DNA of 64,000 nt, from assembly GCA_005765155.1 (NCBI GenBank), contig VCCP01000006.1, forward strand, positions 1,004,501 through 1,068,500, given 5' to 3'. The DNA comes from Zelopaecilomyces penicillatus (Eukaryota; Ascomycota; Sordariomycetes; Hypocreales; Pseudodiploosporaceae). A model generated the notes under the pieces. That model made no database searches. It saw nothing but the letters and a program-made list of their open reading frames with translations, and was not told the DNA's origin. Position 1 is the stretch's first letter. Each line of letters starts with the position of its first letter. The position numbers were made by a program, and so were the translations under genes. Positions 46,991-59,303 of the stretch are shown here, piece after piece.

Positions 46991-48020
46991 ATGCCGCCAA
47001 AATACCACATCGAGACCCATACCACCAGCATCAAAGACGACGACGATGATGCCAGCTTCACTGTTCGCCGAAATGGCAAGCTCTTCTACATCGACATTTC
47101 ACCCGCTCAATTCGTCAACTCGCCCATAACAACGGCCAAGTATTTGCAATACATTGAGGTACTCCAATCAGGCGAAGAAGTAGTCGGCGATATTTACGAC
47201 ACCGACGTTTACGAATGGGCCATGACTCCATTTGAGTCGCTATTTCGTTGAGCTCGCTCCCGATCCGCTTGGGGATCCAAAGGATACCAAGATCACTCTC
47301 CAAGAACACCTTTTCCCTGATTTTTTTGTCTTTGCCCTAGATATTATTGATGAAGTATCGTACCCGCGCCGTATTCCGACGGAACGATCACCATGTCGAC
47401 CATCTTTTGTTCGCTTCGACGAGGACTTTCTCGATGACCTGGAAGAATGGACAACTTTCTATGATCCTGTCGGAATCACCTTGAGCTTTAAAGACCCCGT
47501 TGATGCTCTTTTCAAGCAACCAAGAAAAGTTCTCATTCAAAAGGGCACAATCGAATGCTTCCTCAAACCTTGCCACTCCACTGTCCAGATGATACGGGAG
47601 CTCAAGACCTACAGGATGATTGCCGCCGCCGGTCTAGATTGCCAACTGAACCTATGCCGGCTACATGGCGTCGTGATGGATGATTGTGGTTTTATCATTG
47701 GTAGTTTAATGACCTACATCGACTGTGCTGAGCTGCCGCTGTCGATGAGGTTTCACCCGGCTGATCCTGACGATCCACCGCTTGCGATGAGGCAAAAGTG
47801 GATGGAGCAGGTTGAAACTGGGCTTCGGAAGCTTCATGAGGCGGGGATAGTTTGGGGAGATGTGAAGGCGGAAAATGTATTGATCGACGAGAATGACAAT
47901 GCATGGATTACGGATTTTGGGGGTGGCTATACTCGAGGCTGGGTGGATGCAGAGTTGGCAGAGACGATGGAAGGGGATCTTATGGGGATGGAAAAGTTGA
48001 GGAAGTTCCTTTTACCATAG
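46991..48020 (+). CDS. Protein-kinase-fold protein, frame broken once
   Basis: Starting at MPPKYHIETH, the frame runs to a TGA at 47249-47251, and the rest continues in the +1 frame from about 47250 to 48020. Skipping the single T at 47249 gives FESLFRELAPDP without a break (about 342 residues). The C-terminal half has kinase landmarks: WGDVKAENVLID (catalytic loop, GD in place of RD) and WITDFGGGY (DFG). The N-lobe is divergent and no glycine-rich loop is evident. Such short fungal kinase-like proteins are common and often of unknown substrate. The break may be a true inactivating insertion, an assembly error, or +1 frameshifting at a stop codon as in antizyme or RF2 genes. No intron explains it. 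Confidence 0.65.
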
Positions 48021-50452
48021 AATGAGGTGTGAGATCATTAGTTTTGGCAGATGGCAGGACAGACAAAGAAGTCAAATCTCTATTTGGAGGTAAGAACAAT
48101 AGCACGACAGAAAGCTACAGACTTTTCTGATCGCCGTCTACCAGAGCATCAGAAACTGGGGATATAAGCATCCGTCTATGTTCATTGACACCTCACACCG
48201 CTTCGGCATGATAACTGTGTGTATAATAAGATCCATCGTTCCTCTCCATCACGCTGCACCTCGCCCGCGTTTTAGCGTCGCCATCAATGTCTCGTAAGCA
48301 GTGTTTGCCGATCTGGGGAAATTGACTCTGACTTTGGGAGTTGTATCGAGAGTGGATATGATGAATCTAGTGTTGAAATTGGCTTCTGCCTTGTGTGGTT
48401 CGGCAGTGTTTGACACCCATTTCTACTGCACAGACCTGCTCGTCAAGACCCGGTGATGAGGTCCAGACTCTTTTGTAGGGACGGAATTGAATACGCTGTG
48501 GATTTTATGTCTTTGTTTACGAGATGAAACGGGTCTGGAAGCAGTTTATGAGAACATGTATTACTAATGGGAGAGGAACGAGATGGCGGAGTGGAGAGAG
48601 AGAGAGTAGAATGTGTTGCAATCGGTGGGCGCGGAGATGCGTAGTAAAATATCGCAGAGGATTACCGCCCCCGGCTGTCGCAAATACCAAAGCGAGATCC
48701 TTCAAAGGTCCTGGCGAATTGGCTGTAATCACAATACATACTTGCATGCATTTCACGGACAAACGGCGTTGGGCGCAGTCGTAGGTTCGTGTCGATCTTG
48801 TGGGCCAAGCGGTGCACCTAGATGAAGAGCTGGGAAAGGGAGAATATGATGTCGTTTGTGCCCTGGTGATTATCCAGCTTGACTCAATTGATGTAGCCAT
48901 AAATGAAGCATGCCTCCATTATAAGACACCAATACAGGTGGTTTCAAGCGAAAAACGCCAGTCATCAAGTGCAAAATGCTGGTGCCTAGATGCAAATACC
49001 ACATACGGCCGGGTATATCGCGACTTCTTACACCTGGAGAGTGGACCCCCATCATCCAATCTCCCATCCCACATGGCCCCCAGCAACCGACACATATTCG
49101 TGAGATCCCGACCGAGAAGATGATGAGGTAGTTGAGACATTTGGGGGATGGAGTGTGTGTGGGAGACGCCATTGGAGGGACCCCCATTCAGTAACGTCAT
49201 CGACGGAAGGATCAGCACCAGGCAGAAGCCAAATACCGGCACCCATGTCGTGGAGCGCTGCGCTCATTCGTCCAGCTGGGGCACGGGCGGCGGGCCGATC
49301 GAGTTTGTCGTTTGGTTTTAAGTGCCGTGTTCCGGAGGAAGTGGCTTTCCTTGGCCATCTCATGTGCCGCCTTTTATATGGAAGATTTATGATAATGTCT
49401 GTCTACTAGGCCATTTAATGGTGGGCTGTAAGTTGATGTGAGTGTATATACTATAACCACATCATACACATGCGGAAACATAATACATCTGCTATGGTTT
49501 AGGGGACTGTCTCGGAGAAAAGGGTTGGTATGCAACTGGAGACGCGAGCGATGGAAGCGACCGGGACCAACAACATTGAACGATGGATGACGGATGACAC
49601 AATGGAAGACAAGGAATAAGCAGGCTTAAGCAACACACAGAAGGACACGCGACGTACAGTAAAAGCAAAAGAGGGAAAAAAAACTGGAACCGAGCGTCTC
49701 CGGATCGGCATGTCAGCGTACACATCGAGCGCCAGTTGAAGGATGAATAATGTCTCAAATACTCGCCTATTGGGCGGCGCTTGGAAGATCCTCTGCGACA
49801 TGGCATTCCTTGGGAATTGACTGCCTGAAAACTGGCAAGTGACATGAGCATCAAAAGATCAATATATTGAATAAATTCTACATGATAGTCATGTGTAAAC
49901 ATCGGGCGAAGGTGAGTGTTGCCAGCAGAATAGACGTCATGTGTGATACATGTACTCTCTTCTATCAACAAACTCCCCCCAAGTGAACCCATTCCATTCC
50001 ATTTCTTTACAAGTACATCGGATATCCCTTTGTAGACCAAAAAAAAAATCCAAGTCCCAACTTTTTGTCCGCCGGTTGGCCCGCCATGACGATCCTCCAG
50101 ACACACCCCCTTCCAAAAAAAAACAAAAAAAAAACGCTTTGTGATGTCACCTGCACCGGGTATTGCGGAGAGACCCCATCCAACTTCCGATCCTAACCCA
50201 AGTGGATCACCACCAACCAACAAAAAAAAGCCGTCCATGCAATTGGGGGGGACACTAAAAGGAAGAAAGAGGATTTTTGAATCAGAGACTTGGTTTCGAA
50301 TAAGCTTACCCCAATGTCTGCTGATCGTCTGGTGTTTTTCTTTTTAAAGATACCCTCCATCCCCTACTTTATCCCCTTCTTTTCTTCTTCAAATCATCCC
50401 CTAGATATTTTGGAACCGCTAAGTTGAGTAGAAGTGACAAATCCTACTCATC
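48021..50452. other. Gene-free interval upstream of MFS gene
   Basis: No supported gene. The long reverse frame 49492-50238 is compositionally unlike protein and crosses the MFS promoter. A-rich tracts occur at 50039-50048 and 50115-50133, and CT-rich sequence at 50375-50400 precedes the MFS start. Confidence 0.5.
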
Positions 50453-52453
50453 ATGTCGGCGCAGAATCGTACCCATTTCTCAGAGGATCCTCCTCAGGTC
50501 CTGAACCAAAAGGACCTAGACCTCGCCAATGAGAAGCTTAAACAGAGCGACTCACCCACAGGGAATGGCAGCTCTGGCGATGCCTCTCATTCAGACGACA
50601 ACGACGCGGCGCATTCGCCAACAACCACCACCAACAACAACAATAACAGCGCCAAGCTTGAAAAACTAGGCACTCATGATAAATATGAAATCACAGAAGA
50701 TGACTGCTACTCCGAACTCGGCTACAGCTTCCCCAACCGCAAGAAATGGTACATCCTCACCGTCATCTTCTGGGTCCAAGTCTCCATGAACTTCAACACC
50801 TCGCTCTACTCCAACGCCATCCCGGGGATCGCCAAGGAGTTTGACGTCAGCCACCAGGCCGCCCGCTGTGGTGCCATGATCTTTCTCGTGCTCTATGCTT
50901 TTGGATGTGAGCTGTGGGCGCCCTGGTCTGAGGAGTTTGGGCGCTGGCCTATCTTACAGCTTTCATTGTTTCTTGTGAATATCTGGCAGTTGCCGGTTGC
51001 GCTGGCGCCGAACTTTGCGACGGTCTTGATTGGGCGTGCGTTGGGGGGCTTGTCGTCGGCTGGAGGGTCGGTTACGTTGGGGATGATTGCGGATATGTGG
51101 GAGGCGGATAAGCAGCAGTATGCGGTTGCGTATGTTGTCTTTTCGTCGGTGGGAGGATCGGTGTTGGGGCCGATTGTGGGTGGTTTCACTGAGGAGTATT
51201 TGGATTGGAGGTAAGTTTTCAAACTAAGAACCTGTCATGAGCCCCTTTGCTAATACTGTTGTTTTATAGATGGTCCATCTGGGTCCAGCTCATCCTCGGT
51301 GTCGTTGTCCAAGCCATCCACTTTTTTACCGTGCCCGAAACCCGCACCACCATCATGATGAACAAGATCGCCCAGCGAAAACGCAAAGAGGGCAACCCCA
51401 ACATCTGGGGCCCCGACGAGCTTGTTCCCTTCTCCGACCGGTTCTCTGCCAAGGAGATCATGCACACCTGGATCCGCCCCTTCAAGATGTTCCTCACCGA
51501 GCCTATTGTCCTGGTTCTCTCGCTTCTCTCTGGTTTCTCTGATGCCCTCATCTTCATGTTCATCCAGTCCTTTGGCCTCGTGTACGGGCAATGGAAATTC
51601 AGCACAATTCAGATCGGTCTTGCCTTCATCCCCATCGGTATTGGATACCTTCTCGCATGGTTGCTGTTTATCCCGGCTATTAAGCGCAACATCAAGGAGA
51701 GACAGGCGAAACCCAACGACGAGAGGGCGCAGTACGAGTCTCGGCTGTGGTTCCTCCTGTACACGGCTCCCTGCCTGCCAATCGGCCTCATCGGATTCGC
51801 GTGGACGATTCAGGGCCCCCCTATTCACTGGATCGGATCGATGATCTTCGCTGCCATTGTGGGAATCGCCAACTACGCCATCTACATGGCCACCATCGAC
51901 TACATGGTCTGCGCATACGGCCCGTACTCGGCATCTGCCACTGGCGGCAACGGCTGGGCCCGTGACTTCCTGGCTGGTGTGCTGACTGTCCCGGCTCTGC
52001 CGTTCTTCGAGAACATTGCCAAGGGCAGCGGCAAGAGCTTGGAGTATGCGAGCACGATTCTGTTTGGCATCTCCTTAGTCCTGGTCATTGCTGTGTACGT
52101 CATCTACTGGAAGGGTCCAGCCCTGCGCAAGCGATCGCCGTTTGCCCAGCGCTTGGCAGATGCTCGACAGGAACAGGCCAACGATGGCCGCCGCACCAGC
52201 GTTGCCTATGATCCGATGCGCCGAAGTAAGTATAATTTCCCTTAGAACTTTCCATAAGGTAGTTGGTTATCTATAATCACATCATGCTAATCATCATCTT
52301 TCAGTCTCTACCGCTTCAGCCTCCGGAGCCGAGCGCCGCTTCAGCCAGCAGCACCGGTTCTTTGGCGAGAGCCGTGTCACGCCGCGCGGCACTCCCCGTG
52401 GCACCCCATCAGCTAGCCGACGCCAAAGCATGGCTAACGTGAAGAAAAATTGA
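50453..52453 (+). CDS. MFS transporter, DHA1 polyamine/drug type
   Basis: Model: 50453-51210, 51270-52225, 52305-52453 (620 residues). The hydrophilic N-terminus of about 95 residues (Asn-rich TTTTNNNNN stretch) and the Ser/Arg-rich C-tail are typical of fungal DHA1 TPO-like exporters. Twelve membrane helices are apparent. The loop after helix 2 has ELWAPWSEEFGRWP, the fungal form of the DHA1 loop motif, and GRALGGLSSAGGSVTLGMIAD and SSVGGSVLGPIVGG correspond to the helix-4 and helix-5 antiporter regions. The last intron falls before a 50-residue basic tail with RGTPRGTPSASRR, possibly a phosphorylation or regulatory segment. It probably exports polyamines or toxic compounds by proton antiport at the plasma membrane. 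The substrate cannot be read from the sequence. Confidence 0.93.
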
Positions 52454-53294
52454 GGGATCGTAAGAGATATTCGCGACGGGCTAATGTTGGGGGGTAAAGA
52501 TCGCCCCTATTGGGAAAGTTGTGTTAATAGTCCAGCATTGCATCATGTTATTATACCATTTAAGATACCAATTGATTGATAATATCACTCCATTTTGACC
52601 TTATAGTTCTTTTTTTCTTCATCTACGAATAGCCTAACAGAGATATGCGGACACGACGTCATATCATACCGCGGATGGTCACTGGTGATGTCACCACATG
52701 CATCTGCATCACCTCCACTTCCTCACAACCAACAACCCCAAAGTGCGCAACGGCAGTGCAGAATCAGCGTTTTTTAGAGTCACCATTCACAGAGTTGCCC
52801 GCGCCAATCCATACACTAAACGTCTCCTCCTGCGCGATCATGACGTTCATACCAATTGTGGCAGAACGTTACAGGCCGAAAGCGCACATTGTAGATGTCG
52901 GCTTAGCATCTCAATATGTGGTCAGATATGAGGGATCGATAGAGCTCTAACAATATTCACAGAGACTTTAACGTTTTGTTTGTCCGCGCTGACCCGATGA
53001 ATACGAACATTTAGAACAAGGGCATGAAACATAAAGTCATGGTCTCTTTCTTTGCTCTCGTTCTACTACCTGGCATATTTTGATTATTTTTATATCAAGA
53101 AAAGAGACACCATAATAACTGACAAATTTTTACTGGACTCGCATTTGAAGTACCGGTGTTTTTACTGTTAGCAAGATCTCACACACCCTCACAACATCCA
53201 TCTCCATCGCATCCAATTCGGAGAGGCACCTACCTACCCATTGACATACCTGCATCATTTGAGCACTTACACCAAACCACCAACCTCAGCAGCC
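52454..53294. other. Gene-free interval
   Basis: 3' flank of the MFS gene and promoter of the NmrA-like gene, with a CACCTACCTACC word near 53227. No other feature seen. Confidence 0.5.
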
Positions 53295-54319
53295 ATGCGT
53301 ATCAGTATCGCCCCAGCAAGTGCAAAAACCGGCGCCGCAGTCATCCGCTCACTGCTCAGCCACGACAACACTTCTCTAGAAATCCACGCCGTCTACCGAT
53401 CCCCAGCTAAAGCGCCATCCTCATTCACACAAGACTCTAGATTCCACTCCGCCCAGGGCGACATTTCAGACAGCTCCTCGCTCGATTTTTCAGGGTCCGA
53501 TGTGGTTTTGACAATCACCCCGCCGCTCTATGAAGCCGATGACCTTGTGAAACAGGCGGGGGTCGTGTCTAAGAATGTGAAAGAGGCGGTTGAGCGCTCT
53601 GGCAGCGTGAAGAGGCTGGTGCTGCTAAGTAGTGGTGGTGCACAGCATAGTAAAGGAGTTGTAAGTGCCATTTGATGCCGAAACTCAAAAGCATCTCGAC
53701 GGCTGCTGTCATTCTAGACTTCTTGTAATCGCCCTAACATATGAGAGTTATCAAGGGCGAGATTCTATGCAACAACATGGCCGAGCAAGTCTTTGCAGAC
53801 ACCAACGTCCCCGAGATCATCTACGTCCGCTGCACATTCTTCATGGAAAACTGGACAGCCTGCCTCGATCCCCTCCGAGAGCCAGAGCCATTCTTCTACT
53901 CAACCATTACTCCGCTAGACTTCAAATCCCCCATGATTGCAATCAAAGACATTGGCTCCATCATCGCCTCCGAACTCATCAAGCAACCTCTCCCCGCACA
54001 ATCTCCATCAGCCAAACCATACATATTCGAAATCCACGGCCCTCGCAACTACAGTCCCCAGGATGTACAGGCAGCCTTCTCCAGCGCCATGGGGGGCAAG
54101 AAAGTCAGTATCAAGCCTGTCGAGAAGCACGAGCTTCGTTCTTATTTTAGCAAAATCTTCCCACCGCAGACGGTCGATGGCTGGGTGGAGATGTCGTTGA
54201 GTTTTCTGCCGGGGGGGATTCTTGCGTCGGATACGGCGGATTATGATAATAAGCCTATTGTCAAGGGACGAACAGAGCTAGATGAAGCAATTCGGGAGGC
54301 TATCGAGGCTGGACTGTAA
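53295..54319 (+). CDS. NmrA-like NAD(P)-binding oxidoreductase/regulator
   Basis: Model: 53295-53660, 53756-54319 (309 residues). The N-terminus RISIAPASAKTGAAVIRSLL is a Rossmann nucleotide-binding turn in which the usual first glycines are Ala/Pro. VVLTITPPLY and VKRLVLLSSGGAQHS follow the beta4 and beta5 strands of atypical SDR proteins. The exon junction gives KGVGEILCNNMAEQ, in place of the YxxxK found in catalytic SDRs. FMENW and later PMIAIKDIG are typical of NmrA/azoreductase-like proteins. The family includes redox-sensing regulators and quinone or azo reductases; the precise role is not known here. The acceptor TCAAG at 53755 was chosen because it alone keeps the frame; a CTAAC branch point lies at 53734. 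Confidence 0.88.
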
Positions 54320-55356
54320 TGGGCGACTTCTTTACCGCTGAGGTACGTTTCCGATGTTTTGGCAGCATGCCTGGCTGTAACTTACCCCAGAAATAACTTC
54401 AAATATGAACAACTCCATAACGTCTCGGGGCTTTCGTAGGTGGAGGATAGGAAAATGCAGAACTCCCAAAGGAAGGATAGATGAGCGCGGGTACGTCCGC
54501 TGGTAACGCGATTTGGATGGCGACTGCGTCATCTCGGAACAAGGGTCACGATTGTAATTCTTAATGTTGATCTCTGGGTGTCGTGGTCTATATGAACAGG
54601 ACAGAGATGAATTACGTCTACTGTTTCTACGTGCACAAAATTAAATGCAAATTGTGAAGCCATTTCCAAAGCAATTACTCAGTAAGATGGACAGCCATGC
54701 CACGCAGCTAACCGAGGCAAAAAGAATAGACCAATAAGTACAGCCTGAGTGGTTGGTATCACGATTGTCTGTGCAAGTAAGGGTATGTGTGATGACGACA
54801 CGCAACCAAAAATAACCTTCCTCTTTATAAGTGATGCAGCCCTCTATATCCCTCTGAATTCCTCTATACCACCCAAAGAATTGTATACTGATGCTAATGC
54901 ATGTTCCCGGTATGGATAATGAATGTATCAAATAATATTCCACCACTCGTGCCCCTGAATTGCTTATCATCTGCTTACCCAGCACCCCCGATACTTCCGG
55001 GGGCTATAATTACCTCTGGTCTTCCCACCTGGCCGACACCGGAAGGGTAATCCACCACCCTGTCCATGATCGACCAGGCCGGAGAATTTGTTGATGACGA
55101 GAGGAGATGAGATGAGATGGGATGACGGGTTTAACAGAATTCGGAGCAGAGCATGCGCTGACGGTGCAGGCAGCAATCACCGAGTAGATAAGCCGTGTGA
55201 CGTAAGCGGTCTGCCAGCAATTGAGGTGGCATTCAAAGCCGACAGCAGCCGCAAAACACCATACTCGTTCGTCGTCCAAGGTCTGTCAATTGAATGCAAC
55301 ACCGCGTACTATAACTACATTTTCAAAGAGGGTTCAAGGAAGCCTTTACCAGGACA
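54320..55356. other. Gene-free interval
   Basis: GAGATGAGATG repeats lie near 55100-55120. No gene is supported. Confidence 0.5.
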
Positions 55357-56588
55357 ATGCGAAACTCATTAGCTGGCCTAAGCAGCCGCGCTGTAGCCGC
55401 AGCCGCAGCGCGTCCGTCACTCTCCCGCATGTTTGTCTCCACCGCATCCTGCTCCTCCTCCTCCAACAACAACAACAACAGCAAGCCACCGCCGAAGAAA
55501 CTGCTGGAATCCTCGGCGGTGGCCAACCCTCGATGGCTGTCGGACCTCCGCGCCCGGATGAAGAAATGCCTCTCGCCGGAGCTTGATGGCGCAAAGGCAA
55601 CCCAGCTCAACGCCAATATGGCCTTTTTGGATGAGAATTGGCTAGAGCTCTCGGCTGGTAGGGAGCGCTTCGTAACTGATGAGGCCAGGAGAGGTCTCAA
55701 TAAGCTTCCTGTGGCATGGGGTGACATGGTCAGTCAATCTGGAGTCATGCTGATGTTCTGTTTGTGAAACGGAAATAATTGTGTTATTTTGGAGGAACTT
55801 TGCTAACACAAGCGATTTGGTTGATGTGTACAGGACAGCATGGTAAGTATCTCGAATTGCAGCCCTTACTATTTTGCATTGTCATTATCTAACTGTAGTA
55901 ACAGGGTAATTAAAATATCCGTTATTTCTAAACAACGGAAACGTGATTTTGACTGCTCTCCATAGGACATATCAACAATATCATCTATAATCAATATGCA
56001 GAATCCGGGCGAGTCCAGTGGGCGCTCAACTTTGCAAACACCACCACCGACCCAAAGCGCAAGCAAGAGTGGATTGAGCTTGTAACACCTCGCAACATTG
56101 GCCTCATCTTGGCAAGCATCAAAACAGACTATAAGCTGGTAAGTAGCCGCGTCCTGTGAATGTACTACCTACACTATCTTGTCTCCGACTACCCTTTGAC
56201 CCATGCCATTGGAGAACCAAAACTCAACAGATGAGCTGACTCTAACTGAACCATTTGTTCTCGGCCCTTTTAGCCAATCCTATTCCCGGATGAAGTCACC
56301 GTTCTCCACAGGCTCATGGAGAAACCCGAATACACATCCGACCGCCTCTTTTTAGAAGTCGTCATCTACTCACATAAGCACAAGCGACCCGCCGCGAGGT
56401 GCTTCGAAGAAAACGCCGTGTACGACTATAGGGCTAACAAAAAGGCGCCGCTCAGGCCCTGGATGGTGGATGAGTTCCAGGCGGTGTATGAGCAGCAGGA
56501 GCAGCAGAAGCAAGATGCGGAGCGGGAGGTGGCTAGGTTGGAGGAGTTGGTGGAGGATATAGAACGAACTGGCAAGACGTCTGCGTAG
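55357..56588 (+). CDS. Hotdog-fold thioesterase-like protein, probably mitochondrial; contains 9-nt and 1-nt exons
   Basis: Model: 55357-55728, 55834-55842, 55905, 55966-56138, 56274-56588 (289 residues). The N-terminus (Arg/Ala/Ser-rich, MRNSLAGLSSRAVAAAAARP) looks like a mitochondrial presequence. The hotdog signature WGDMDSMGHINNIIYNQY, with the catalytic-type Asp and the HxNN motif, appears only after splicing a 9-nt exon (Asp-Ser-Met) and one G at 55905. The G is flanked by AACAG and GTAATT, which gives introns of 62 and 60 nt. Without it the frame is lost before GHINN. RLFLEVVIYSH and AVYDYR continue the hotdog sheet. The C-terminus is a Gln/Glu-rich coiled-coil-like tail. Relatives hydrolyse acyl-CoA or acyl-ACP thioesters. 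Start, other introns and stop are all in phase. Confidence 0.85.
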
Positions 56589-58181
56589 ATTTGGACCACA
56601 TGGTGAATAGAAGGCGTTGAGTTCGGAAAGAGATGGCATGTAGATAGACCTATTGATATATACAGACTATGGTTATGACACTCGAGGTTTCTAATCGGCT
56701 CTCGCATCCCCATAACATCCGACGAGCGATATCCCAACGGTGTTACAACAAGCGGCTAGACAAATCCTCCGCATATTCTGTGATTACACCCCTCCCTGTT
56801 TTGTACAAAGACGAGAGGAATACAGAAACAGAACAGGGTAGGAGGAGGATGCTTTCCACTCCCTCTTGGCCACGCGTTCAGGTGATGTTATAAAGCACAA
56901 CCTTTGACAGCTTCTAGACCATGACTCCCCCAAACCTACCATCATATCACAGTATTCCTACCCAACTCCTACCGAAAAAAGCACCGACTCCATCAAAACG
57001 TAATGTTTATTGTGCCAGACTTTTTGACAAGGTTGCAGCGACGTTGATTAAAAACCCTCCCCGGAAAAGAATCCGGCCGAGAAGGAAAAGACACGCCAGG
57101 GTTCTCGGAGCACCCCCAAAGATGCTTGCTTTCCCCGGAAAGAGGAAGGTGCATTTAATCTAGCAGTATTGGATCCTACAGGGACCAGGGCTTGTTGCGG
57201 TGTGCCTGACTTGGTGTATCTTTTATGATCCTTTTAACATCACGCCCAGTTGGCATGGAAGTTTGTGTATCTTTGTTGGTGAACCAACTCGCAAACAAGT
57301 ATCCATATAGTATGTATATAAACAAGTACAGAAGTTTAGTTACATAATCCTATGGCTTCGCATCGAACCATCACGCAGAGCAATCCATAGACAGGCATAC
57401 AACACAAATAGCACCAAAAACACACCCTACACCTCTAATACCTTATACAAACATTTAGGGACCACTCTCTGATCCGTGACCCGCTCCGCCGGATCCATGC
57501 ATCGGCCTCTCCACGTTTTCTTCTTCTTCCTCCTCCTCCTCCACTTCATCCATTCAATCAATCACAATCCTTTTACTACCGTCCGCCGTCATCGTCACGT
57601 TGCACCCGAAATGTCGATGTGACTGCTGCTTGTTTCCTGGCACGGCCCCAAAGTCAAGGTTACAACGCGTCGCCCACACCCCACCAACTCCATATGCCAC
57701 GAGCTTCCCAACGTGACCCCCCATCCTGTTTATTACCATACACACCCACTCACTCACACCCATAGTTTACTTTACACTCACGCACATAAACTCAAACTCG
57801 GCGCGTGTTGGTCTTGGCTTTTGTTTGCGCACGGGGGAGTTATATGGGAAATAAAAAATGTAGAAAAAACGGTTGCTAGTCGTGGAAAAACAACAATGCC
57901 AGTCTACACTGAGGTGCTCACAAGGACACATATAAATCTTCATGTTTTATCATCTTCTCATTTCAAGCCTAGTATTACTCTGGGAGCGGCGCTGGCCATT
58001 GTTCGAAATGTCAAAAAAAGCACGCGTGGTGTATATAAGTGAGCGCTTGACTCGCTCACCTCTCTGCTATTCCAATAACCACGTTGCGTCATTTGACGAC
58101 AGCCATAAAAAAAAAACCCTGCTCAACTTATTCCTAATCTGGACTTAAGAATATAGAAACTTCTCCCATTTTGACACACAC
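56589..58181. other. Gene-free interval
   Basis: TC-rich repeats lie near 57517-57545, and CACTCACACCCATAG-like simple sequence near 57745-57765. No gene is supported. Confidence 0.5.
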
Positions 58182-59303
58182 TCAAAACTTAATCTTGGCC
58201 ATCGTCTCCTCTGCCTCTTGCTTCCACTCTGGACGCCACCTGGTAAGCGCCGGGCGTCCTTGCACAATATCGCCGACGGACCACAGCATTCGCTTCTTGT
58301 CTGATTCTTCGGTCACGTCGTTGTCTGGGCAGATCACGTAGAACTGATTTTGGTCCATTTTGGTGTACAAGTAGTCTGCGACCTGTTCGGGAGCCCACGC
58401 CCCGGCCGGTTTCTCGCCCACTACCCCTGTCTGTTGAAAATGCATGTCAGGTTCCCCCATACTGCCAAGGATAAGGGGGGAGGGGAGGGTCATAAGTCAT
58501 GGGGAAATGAGGAGTGAGGATGGGATCGTGAAGGGTGACCAAAGAAAGCAAAAAATGACAACGGGGCATGAATGTGTTGAAGAAACACAAAATGATGAAC
58601 ATGATACCTACCATGCCTGTAAATGTCCAGCCGGGAACCAGCAGGTGGACACTTGTCTTGGTATCCCTCAAATCAAAGCTCAATTGTTCAGCAATAGACT
58701 TCACGGCCGCCTTGGATGCGTTGTAGGCCGGGTTTCCCGGAGGATTGGTGATACCCTGCTTGCTGCCAGTAATGACAATGGCGGTGGCCTTATTAGACTC
58801 GGCCGCATCTCGGACTACTGGCAAGAAGGTGTTGATGCCGTGAAGGACGCCAAAGAGATTGGTCTCGAGCGTCTAAGTGATGGTTAGCTACTGGTTAGAC
58901 GAATGCATTTGCAGTAAAACATCCCCCTCTATTACCGCCATGGTGAATCCATTTCACGTACAGTTCTAAAGTAGTCGCTGTCGCCCCATGTCCCTTTCAT
59001 GTCCATGCCAGCATTTAGCACCAGAAGCTCGATGGAGCCGAAGCTAGAGACTGCATGATTCTTGAGCGCGGCCCAGCTCTCGAGCTGGCTCACGTCAAGC
59101 ACATAGCTCGAGACCTCGCCGTCGTCGGTCTTTCCACCGATAACTTCAGTCTTCGCCTTTTCCAGCGCCCCAGTGTTGCGGTCCACGAGAAGCACCTTCA
59201 TGCCTTTGCTCCGACAGAGCTTGGCGATGGCGAGTCCAATACCGGACGCAGCCCCGGAGATGAGGGCCGTTGACCCCGCAGCGAAGACAGCCGTGGGAGA
59301 CAT
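58182..59303 (-). CDS. Short-chain dehydrogenase/reductase (SDR)
   Basis: Model, reverse strand: 59303-58962, 58872-58612, 58430-58182 (283 residues; every exon is a multiple of three). The cofactor motif ISGAASGIGLAIAKLC sits at residues 15-30 and is followed by VLLVDRN, whose Asp at the end of beta2 favours NAD over NADP. VLNAGMD is the NAG motif. The catalytic Ser lies in VITGSKQG and the YxxxK pair in PAYNASKAA. LVPGWTFTGM is the usual segment after the active site. The C-terminal exon (DYLYTKMDQNQFYVICPDND) resembles a fungal group of SDRs with unknown substrates. No signal peptide. It shares no obvious pathway with neighbouring genes. Confidence 0.93.

Noticed and set aside
49492..50238. 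248-codon reverse-strand open frame upstream of the MFS gene
   Set aside because: Composition is unlike a protein, it has no motif, and it overlaps the MFS promoter.
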